Origin: CF-161 sp035259145
GTDB lineage: Bacteria; Chloroflexota; Dormibacteria; Dormibacterales; Dormibacteraceae
NCBI GenBank assembly: GCA_035259145.1
Contig: DATFWQ010000246.1
Coordinates: 1-21,768, forward strand
Length of the DNA: 21,768 nt
Reading direction: 5' to 3'
Shown one piece after another: positions 5,809-11,864 of this stretch (position 1 is its first letter; every line of letters starts with the position of its first letter). Both the position numbers and the translations under genes were made by a program. Below the pieces are notes generated by a model that was not told the DNA's origin, made no database searches, and saw only the letters and a program-made list of their open reading frames with translations.

Positions 5809-7913
5809 GACACCTCCTCGGAACGCAGCAGGGCGTAGACCTTTTCTGCGGTGATCGGCAGGTCCCGCGCTCGGACCCCCGCTGCGTCTGCGACCGCGCC
5901 GGCGATGGCAGCCGCTGTGGGCACATTGGACAGTTCGCCCACTGACTTGACGCCGAGAGCTCCGACGCCCCTGCCGCCCTCGACCAGCACCGTGCGCCAG
6001 GCTGGGACGTCCACTGTCGAGGGGATCCGAAACTCACCGAGGTTGGCCGCCCAGACCCGGCCATCCCGCATGACCAGGTCCTCGAGACAGGCGAGCCCGT
6101 AGCCCATGGCTGCCCCTCCTTCGATCTGCAGCCGGTGGGCGTGGGGGTTGACCACCTGCGCGACGTCGACGGCGCTCAGGATCTCCAGCACCCGCACCTG
6201 GCCGCTCCGCGGATCGACGGCGACCTGAGCGATCTGGACGCAGAAGGCGGTCACCGGCGGATTGTCGCCGGGCTCCACCACGACCGTCACCGCCTCGTCG
6301 GAGCCTCTGTCGATGTAGGCGGAGGCAGCTTCGGCCACAGCCTTACTCAGCGCGGCGGTAACCCGGCTACCGCCCACTCCGTCATCGTGCGGCAGGGCCG
6401 CGGTCGAGACCTGGCGGACCTCGACGAGACCTGGCTCGATCCCCAGCTCCCTGGCCAGGCCCTCGCGGACCACGGTGTGGGCGCCCGTGCCCGTCTCCGG
6501 CATCGGAACCTCGGCCACGACGCCCTCGGCGCTGGGCAGGAGGCGCAGACTCGTCTTCCCGGGGCTGGTGGGCCGGTCGTAAACGGCGATGCCACGTCCA
6601 TGGCGCCAGCCCCTGTCGACGTCGAGCGGACGGTAGGCTGCAAGTGCCGCCTCCAGTGTCTCCAGCCCGCGTGACTCGACCCAGGTCTCGCCCCAGGGAT
6701 TGGCTTCGCCCGTCCGCAGCAGGTTCCGGCGGCGGATCTCGGCCGGGTCCAGGCCGGCCTCGGAGGCAAGCTCATCGAAGGCCGCCTCGAATGCGAAAAC
6801 CGCCTCGGGCGCACCCGGGGCGCGCATGTGGCCGCGGGGCACAGTGTTGGTGTAGGCGATCCGGACGTCGACGGCCGCCGCCGGGATCCGGTAGGAACTG
6901 CCGATGTCCACGAGCCCGTGCAGCGAAACCGTCGCGATGGGTTTGAAGCCGGCGTAGGCACCACCGTCGAAGAGGGCGTCGGCGGTAAGGGCTGTGAGCC
7001 GGCCGTCGCTGTCGCAGCCGATTCGCACCCGGATCCGGCCCGAATGGCGGGGATTGGCTGAGGTCAGGTCCTCGTCGTAGCGCTGAACGAGCTTGACCGG
7101 CCGGCCCGTGCGCCGCGCCAGCTCGGCGCACAAGGGGGCATCCATCGGGGAGCCCTTGCCTCCAAAGTCACCGCCAACAGCAACCGGGTGGATCTCGATG
7201 CGGTCGGGCGGCACGTCCAGGCACGCCGCCAGCTGCGCCCGCAGCCTGTACGGCGACTTGTTTGCCATCCAGACGTGCACGGTGCCCTCGGCGTCGACGC
7301 TTGCCACGCAGGTCTGCGGCTCGATGTATCCCTGGTGGCCGGACGCGAAACGGTAGACGCGATCCACGATGTGCCGTGAGCCGGCCAGGCGTCGCTCCAC
7401 CTCATCAGGCCGGCCGTGGAGCACCCTCGACTGCAGGTTGTGAGGGTCGGCCTCCGAGACGACCGCTCCGGGGTAGGCCCAGGGGGTCTCGTGAACCCTG
7501 GGGCTGCCGGGCGTCAGAGCTTGCTCCGCGTCCAGTACGGGCGGCAGCTCCTCGACGTCGACGATGACCGTGGCAGCGGCCTTCTCGGCGGCGGACCGCG
7601 AATCGGCGACGACCGCGGCCACGCGTTCCCCGACGAAGCGCACCTCGTCGACGGCAAGGATGGGCACGTCTCGAACGCGCCGCCCGTAAGGCCTGAGCCC
7701 GATGTCACGCCCGGTGAAGACCCCCGCAACGCCGGCCGCCGCCAGCGCCTCGCGGCAGTCGATCGCGACGATACGTCCGTGCGGCACCTGGCTGCGCACG
7801 ACGGCGACGTGGTGCATTCCCGGCAGCTCGACGTCTGCAGCGTAGACAGCCCGCCCCGTCAGCTTGGCGCGGGCGTCGACCCGTCCGATCGAGCGCTGCG
7901 TGGGCGCCGCTAC
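5805..7913 (-). CDS. Xanthine-dehydrogenase-family molybdopterin-binding (large) subunit; start codon unclear
   Basis: About 700 residues with the family's layout: an N-terminal SIGRVDARAKLTGRAVYAAD region, then Mo-cofactor domains with GGDFGGKG (7152-7175), PRGHMRAPGAPEAVFAFEA, GVGGSR, and a C-terminal GVKSVGELSNVPTAAA that carries the catalytic Glu (codon about 5934-5936). The loop GHMRAPG replaces the AYRCSFR of form I CO dehydrogenase and the AYRGAGR of form II, so it is not a CO dehydrogenase. It should hydroxylate an aromatic or N-heterocyclic substrate or an aldehyde. No ATG, GTG or TTG occurs in frame between the binding-protein stop and the conserved region. The coordinate used is GTA 7911-7913, which overlaps the upstream TAG as in the 4-base overlap downstream; ACG 7901 and ATC 7889 are alternatives. 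ATG 8123 would add 70 residues inside the neighbouring gene, and ATG 7817 would delete conserved sequence. Confidence 0.85.
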   Translation of the reverse strand, partial: VAAPTQRSIGRVDARAKLTGRAVYAADVELPGMHHVAVVRSQVPHGRIVAIDCREALAAAGVAGVFTGRDIGLRPYGRRVRDVPILAVDEVRFVGERVAAVVADSRSAAEKAAATVIVDVEELPPVLDAEQALTPGSPRVHETPWAYPGAVVSEADPHNLQSRVLHGRPDEVERRLAGSRHIVDRVYRFASGHQGYIEPQTCVASVDAEGTVHVWMANKSPYRLRAQLAACLDVPPDRIEIHPVAVGGDFGGKGSPMDAPLCAELARRTGRPVKLVQRYDEDLTSANPRHSGRIRVRIGCDSDGRLTALTADALFDGGAYAGFKPIATVSLHGLVDIGSSYRIPAAAVDVRIAYTNTVPRGHMRAPGAPEAVFAFEAAFDELASEAGLDPAEIRRRNLLRTGEANPWGETWVESRGLETLEAALAAYRPLDVDRGWRHGRGIAVYDRPTSPGKTSLRLLPSAEGVVAEVPMPETGTGAHTVVREGLARELGIEPGLVEVRQVSTAALPHDDGVGGSRVTAALSKAVAEAASAYIDRGSDEAVTVVVEPGDNPPVTAFCVQIAQVAVDPRSGQVRVLEILSAVDVAQVVNPHAHRLQIEGGAAMGYGLACLEDLVMRDGRVWAANLGEFRIPSTVDVPAWRTVLVEGGRGVGALGVKSVGELSNVPTAAAIAGAVADAAGVRARDLPITAEKVYALLRSEEVS

Positions 7914-8902
7914 TTGCCGAGCCCCCGGCTGGCGGCGTTCTTGATGAAGGAGCTGTCGCTCAGCCTGGAGAGGTCGAAGTTCTTGACCTTGTCGTTGGTC
8001 TTGCCGAGCTGGGCCTGGGCGGGGGCAAGCTGCTCCGGCCTCGAGTACGGCAGCGACTGGACGATGCCGGAGTAGAGGTTGTAGGAGGCGAGGTTGGCGG
8101 CATCGTCGGTTGACTTCGTCCACTTGGCGAGGGTCTGGAGGGCATAGCTCCGGTCCCTCTTCTCGCGAGCGATGCCTTCGATGATGGCGTCGATGTAGCG
8201 CTGAACGACGTCCTTGTGAGTCGCCACCCAGGACCGACGAGCGGTAATGCTGGTGTTGGCAGCAGGGATCTTCTCCTTGCTCAGATCCATGAGCACCTTG
8301 AAACCCTTGGCGTCCAGTTGGAGCGACTCAGGGGGCTTCGAAACCGTGACCTGTGCCTGCCCACTCAGCATGGCCGCGATGACGTTCGGCACAGAGCCGG
8401 TCGAAAGGTAGGTGACGTCCTTGTCCGGGTCCAGGCCAAGACGCTGGAGGCCGGTGTGCAGCCCGATGTCCAGACTGGCGCCGGGGCGCGTGATCGCGGC
8501 CCTCTTGCCCTTCAGGTCGCTGGCGCTGGTTATGCCGGGCGCGACGTAGATCGAGTAAGGATTCAGCGGCGTCAGTGTGCCCAGGATGACCAGGTCTGCG
8601 CCCTGGGCGGCTGCGCTCAGGACCTCGGAGCCGCCGATGTCGTCTATGTCGATCTGGCCCGAGAGCAGAGCAGGAATGCCCTGAGTGCTGGTGACCTGCT
8701 GGACGTTTGCGGTCAGGTTGCGCTTGCTGAACAGCCCGGCGTCGCTGGCGATGTAGAGGGGAAGGTTGTCGGCAACCGGCTCCGAGTAGCCAACGTTGAC
8801 GGTTGCGGGAGTGGTGGTGGCAGCGGGTGTCGGGCTGGCGGCGGCGCCACCACAGGCGGCGGCAACCAGCATCGCGACCACGGCCAGCCCGGTGCGAACC
8901 AT
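7910..8902 (-). CDS. ABC transporter substrate-binding lipoprotein (SsuA/THI5-like)
   Basis: This 330-residue protein begins MVRTGLAVVAMLVAAACGG, a lipoprotein signal peptide with lipobox Cys17, followed by an Ala/Thr/Pro linker. The mature part has the NMT1/THI5 periplasmic-binding pattern: VGYSEPVADNLPLYIASDAG, QVTSTQGIPALLSGQIDI, YLSTGSVPNVIAAMLSGQAQ. It should deliver an organic anion or aromatic acid to the ATPase/permease encoded at 2875-4520, which has no binding protein of its own. ATG 8902 is preferred over GTG 8920 because GGGGAGG lies 5 bases before it. It is followed directly by the hydroxylase large subunit, whose start lies at or inside its stop. This pairing suggests the imported compound is the hydroxylase substrate. 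Confidence 0.9.
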   Translation of the reverse strand: MVRTGLAVVAMLVAAACGGAAASPTPAATTTPATVNVGYSEPVADNLPLYIASDAGLFSKRNLTANVQQVTSTQGIPALLSGQIDIDDIGGSEVLSAAAQGADLVILGTLTPLNPYSIYVAPGITSASDLKGKRAAITRPGASLDIGLHTGLQRLGLDPDKDVTYLSTGSVPNVIAAMLSGQAQVTVSKPPESLQLDAKGFKVLMDLSKEKIPAANTSITARRSWVATHKDVVQRYIDAIIEGIAREKRDRSYALQTLAKWTKSTDDAANLASYNLYSGIVQSLPYSRPEQLAPAQAQLGKTNDKVKNFDLSRLSDSSFIKNAASRGLGK

Positions 8903-8929
8903 CGATGCCTCCCCGGCCACACGGCCTCA

Positions 8930-8952
8930 GATGTTTGGTAGGAACATCAAAC
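8930..8952. promoter_or_regulatory. Candidate operator shared with the ubiD operon
   Basis: GATGTT-TGGTAGG-AACATC plus AAAC. It matches the ubiD-promoter sequence at 1321-1342 apart from one extra base and four substitutions. The arms GATGTT/AACATC are perfectly inverted. It lies just downstream of the predicted start of the minus-strand promoter at 8964-8992, the same relative position as in the ubiD promoter. Confidence 0.5.
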
Positions 8953-8963
8953 CGTTGCAGGGC

Positions 8964-8992
8964 ACCATAGCCCGGGCGGCCAAGCTTGTCAA
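8964..8992 (-). promoter_or_regulatory. Sigma70-type promoter of the SBP-hydroxylase operon
   Basis: Reading the minus strand, TTGACA (8992-8987), a 17-base spacer and TATGGT (8969-8964) predict transcription from about 8957. This leaves about 55 bases of leader before ATG 8902. It gives the binding protein and hydroxylase genes their own promoter, independent of the citryl-CoA-lyase-like gene upstream. Confidence 0.6.
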
Positions 8993-9025
8993 CGTGCGCG
9001 GAGGCAGCTGGTGCCGGCGCTCCTC

Positions 9026-9817
9026 TTAAGTGTCTGCCGCCTCAACGCGTAGGTGCGCGGTGGCCTCCTCATCGGCACGGCGCCACAGCTCCAACGCGAT
9101 CGGGTTCCGGAGCTCCTCGACCACGTGACCGGCCAGACCGACGGCACGCGCCACGACTCCGAGCGCGCGTGCTGCCTGCCAGGGAATCCCCATCTCGCTC
9201 GCAATCGCGCCGATTGCGCCTGTGGCGTTGACCGGCAGCGGCCGCTCGAAGACTCGCTCGGCCTCTCCGGACAGGAGCTTCATTAGTTCGATGTGGCGGC
9301 CGCTAAAGCCGTGCTGGGCAGCCAGCTCGAACAGCCGGACGCTACGCGGGTCGACAGGCCTGTGAACCGGGTGGCCGAGCCCGGGCAGGATGCGTCCAGA
9401 AGCCCGATAGTCCATTACCACGCGTGCTGCGGCCACTTGCAGGTCACCGGCGCCCGCCGCTCCGACCTCTTCTTGCAGGAGACGTGCGGCGCCCTCGATG
9501 CTGCCGACGAACACCGATCCCAGGCCGAGCAAGCCTGCTGCGATCGCGGCCTGAACGGCTTCAGGCGCCCCTGCCAGGGTGAGCCGGGTCGCCAGGCTGC
9601 TCGGTGTGATCCCGTGCTCGACCAGGCTCACGAGCATCGCGTTGAAGAGGACCGATTCGGCCTCGGTCGGGAGCCGGTCCATGAGCTCCAGGAACACCAT
9701 ATCGCCCAGGTCGACCTTCCCCATCAGCGCGTTCGGAAGGTCGAATCCTTTCACTGTGATGGCGTCGGCGGAGCTCCAGGCGATGTCGGACCGCAGCGGC
9801 TTGTTCATGTCGCACAT
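9026..9817 (-). CDS. Citrate-synthase-fold protein, citryl-CoA-lyase-like
   Basis: This 263-residue protein is much shorter than citrate synthase (about 370-430 residues) but matches the short citryl-CoA-lyase-type branch. It has SDIAWSSADAITVKGFDLP at the N-terminus, LVSLVEHGITPSSLATRLT, and GLGHPVHRPVDPRS with the family histidine. Where citrate synthases and many citryl-CoA lyases carry an N-V-D-G type segment with the catalytic Asp, this protein reads PVNATGAIGAI. Activity on citryl-CoA is therefore uncertain and it may act on another acyl-CoA or a related C-C cleavage. ATG 9817 is used; ATG 9808 (MNKPLRSD) is equally possible, and neither has a clear ribosome-binding site. It is on the same strand as the SBP operon, 123 bases upstream, but a promoter lies between. 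Confidence 0.75.
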   Translation of the reverse strand: MCDMNKPLRSDIAWSSADAITVKGFDLPNALMGKVDLGDMVFLELMDRLPTEAESVLFNAMLVSLVEHGITPSSLATRLTLAGAPEAVQAAIAAGLLGLGSVFVGSIEGAARLLQEEVGAAGAGDLQVAAARVVMDYRASGRILPGLGHPVHRPVDPRSVRLFELAAQHGFSGRHIELMKLLSGEAERVFERPLPVNATGAIGAIASEMGIPWQAARALGVVARAVGLAGHVVEELRNPIALELWRRADEEATAHLRVEAADT

Positions 9818-9825
9818 AATCGGCC

Positions 9826-9884
9826 CGTTTCCGTGCGGTAGCCACGTTAAGTGGTGCTGATAGCGTGGCTGACGGACGGAAACG
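9826..9884. repeat. Nested 59-bp dyad in the divergent intergenic region
   Basis: CGTTTCCGT (9826-9834) pairs perfectly with ACGGAAACG (9876-9884). Inside it, AGCCACGTTA (9840-9849) pairs with TAGCGTGGCT (9861-9870) with one G-T wobble. Both pairs are centred on 9855. The site lies between the lyase-like gene (minus) and the patatin gene (plus). It could be an operator for a large dimer or tetramer or, if transcribed, a long hairpin leader. No clear -35/-10 pair was identified around it. Confidence 0.55.
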
Positions 9885-9945
9885 TTGGAGCCTGGCGCGC
9901 GGTGCTACGTTGACCGAGTTCTCGAAATCGGACGGAGGGATCAAC

Positions 9946-10965
9946 ATGACCAAGCAGCTGGACGGGGTGTTCGAGGGTGGCGGCGTCAGGGGCATTGGCC
10001 TCGTCGGCGCGCTAAGTGTGATCGAGGAGGCCGGCTATGAATTCGTCAACCTCGCCGGCACCTCGGCGGGAGCGATCGTTTCAACGCTCATCGCCGCCGG
10101 CTACAAAGCAGCGGAGATCAGGGCGATCATCGATGGGATCGACTTCAAAAGGATGACCGATGATGCGGGCTTCGGCCGCGTGCCGTTCGTCGGCAAGTGG
10201 ATCGAGCTCCTGCTCCACGACGGCATGTACCGGGGCGATTACCTGCTCAACCTGATGCGCGACCTGCTTGCTCGGAAGGGCAAGCGGACGTTTGGCGACC
10301 TGCGCATGCCCGAGTTCGACTCCGAGCCGCGATATCGCTTCAAGGTGCGGGTCGTAGCCTCGGACATCTCACGTGGACGGATGGCCGTCCTCCCGGATGA
10401 CATCGCGGACTACGGCCTGGTTCCTGACGAGCTCGAGATCGCGCTTGCGGTCCGAATGAGCATGAGCATCCCCTTCTTCTTTCGGCCGGTCAAGCAGTCG
10501 AACCAGGAGGGCTCCAAGAGCTTTGTCGTCGATGGCGGCGTCCTCAGCAACTTCCCGGTCGAGCTGTTCGACTCCACAGGCGTGCCGGAGTGGCCGACGT
10601 TTGGCTTCCGGTTGGTCGAGACCCTGACGCCGCCGGTCATCCAGCATCAGGTCACAGGCCCGATCTCGATGCTTCGCGCCCTGTTCGAGACGATGACGGA
10701 GGCCCATGACGCGCGTTACATCGAAACTCACAAGTTCGTCCGCACGATCACCATCGACACTCATGGCATCCCTGCCACCAAGTTCACGCTGACGCCCGAG
10801 GACAAGGCTCTGCTGTATGACTCCGGTCAGCAGGCGGCGCGGGACTTTCTCTCGCAGTGGGACTTCGCGGCATACAAGCTCGCGTTCCGCAGCGGCGCCG
10901 CGCCGCCGAGCCGGCGAGACATGGTACGCGGTGCCCTGAGCCGTTCAGTCACCCGCCCGGCCTGA
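9946..10965 (+). CDS. Patatin-like phospholipase
   Basis: A 339-residue acyl hydrolase with the full patatin signature: oxyanion-hole glycine loop FEGGGVRGIG (9-18), nucleophile elbow GTSAG with Ser40 (38-42), and catalytic Asp196 in VVDGGVLSNFP. Both members of the Ser-Asp dyad are present, so it is probably active on phospholipids or other acyl esters. The start is ATG 9946 with GGAGGG 6 bases upstream; the frame extends upstream to 9865, but that segment has no such site. No signal peptide or clear membrane span is visible, so it is probably cytosolic or peripherally membrane-bound. It stands alone on this strand, and its last 21 bases overlap the tail of the convergent SWIM gene. No cyclase or other CBASS partner is adjacent. 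Confidence 0.9.
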   Translation: MTKQLDGVFEGGGVRGIGLVGALSVIEEAGYEFVNLAGTSAGAIVSTLIAAGYKAAEIRAIIDGIDFKRMTDDAGFGRVPFVGKWIELLLHDGMYRGDYLLNLMRDLLARKGKRTFGDLRMPEFDSEPRYRFKVRVVASDISRGRMAVLPDDIADYGLVPDELEIALAVRMSMSIPFFFRPVKQSNQEGSKSFVVDGGVLSNFPVELFDSTGVPEWPTFGFRLVETLTPPVIQHQVTGPISMLRALFETMTEAHDARYIETHKFVRTITIDTHGIPATKFTLTPEDKALLYDSGQQAARDFLSQWDFAAYKLAFRSGAAPPSRRDMVRGALSRSVTRPA

Positions 10966-11862
10966 GCTACCGAAGCCGGCATCCGCCTGATCTAAATCCT
11001 GCGCCTCGCCAAGCGCCAATCGCCTCGCAGCCCCGCTCATCGTGCGATAGGCTTCCGCCAGGACCTCGCTGACGTCCCTGCCATGGACCGTGACGCCCAG
11101 CGGACCTAGCCGGCGAACCAGCTCGTCGGGCGCGACCGAGGTCCAGGGCCGGACCTGCACCTTTGCGAGCTCCGGGCCGGCTTCCCAGAAGTCATCCAGG
11201 CGCTGAGCCAGTGAGGGCTGCTCCTCCCCCTGGGCGGACGGTTCGACTGCGGGCGACCCCTCATCACGCAGCGCTCCAAGGTTCTCCAGGAGCTCCTCCT
11301 TCGTCCGTCCCCGCCACTTGAACACCAGGAAGGGGTCAGCGTCGAAGGCCTCCGCGAGGATGTAGACGGTGGCGGCCGCGTGCTTGCAAGGACTCGCCCA
11401 GTCGGGGCACGAGCAAGCGCTGGACAGCTGGTGACCCGAGGTGGGGAACAGCGACAGCTTGCACGCGACGAAGGCCTCTTCGATCTCGCGCGGCATGTCG
11501 CCCGCCAGCAGCTTGGCCATGAAGAGCGCCTTGGAGGCCATCGCCTTCTCGGCGCGCGTCCAGTCCGCCTCGCCCAGCACCTCCACGCCCAGCCGCACCC
11601 TGTACGGTCGCGCGCGGGACCCCTGGACGTGGGCTTCAACCACGCCCTTCTGCACGTCCAGGTCCATGACCTGCCCACGTCTGGCGTAGTGCCGCCCGCG
11701 CTGCAGCCGCGATGCGTAGTCGAAAGACTCCAGGATCGCGATGAATCGCCGCGACCACCAAGTCTCGCCAATGTCACCGCGGCGGCTCTGGGCCTTGATC
11801 CCACCCTGCACGGACCGAGGCCGGGAGGGCACGTAGCGCCGGGGCCGCCAGTAATCGGCCAT
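10945..11862 (-). CDS. SWIM zinc-finger protein, partner of the SNF2 helicase
   Basis: A 305-residue protein with the SWIM motif C-x-C-x6-C-x-H at C150, C152, C159, H161 (ACSCPDWASPCKH). The N-terminal region (WWSRRFIAILESFDYASRLQRG in two parts, then GRHYARRGQVMDLDV) is typical of the bacterial SWIM proteins encoded next to SNF2 helicases. SWIM domains bind zinc and contact DNA or protein. The ATG is 2 bases after the helicase stop, with GAGGG 7 bases upstream, so the two are translated from one mRNA. The last 90 or so residues are variable and charged. The 3' end overlaps the convergent patatin gene by 21 bases. Confidence 0.88.
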   Translation of the reverse strand: MADYWRPRRYVPSRPRSVQGGIKAQSRRGDIGETWWSRRFIAILESFDYASRLQRGRHYARRGQVMDLDVQKGVVEAHVQGSRARPYRVRLGVEVLGEADWTRAEKAMASKALFMAKLLAGDMPREIEEAFVACKLSLFPTSGHQLSSACSCPDWASPCKHAAATVYILAEAFDADPFLVFKWRGRTKEELLENLGALRDEGSPAVEPSAQGEEQPSLAQRLDDFWEAGPELAKVQVRPWTSVAPDELVRRLGPLGVTVHGRDVSEVLAEAYRTMSGAARRLALGEAQDLDQADAGFGSSGRAGD

Positions 11863-11864
11863 GG

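Noticed and set aside
5805..7913. Aerobic CO dehydrogenase (CoxL) identity for the large subunit
   Set aside because: The diagnostic AYRCSFR loop is absent (the site reads GHMRAPG), so CO oxidation is not supported despite the Cox-like three-subunit layout.
7914..8123. N-terminal extension of the large subunit to ATG 8123
   Set aside because: The extra 70 residues lie wholly inside the binding-protein gene in another frame and are Arg/Gln/Pro-rich without family similarity.
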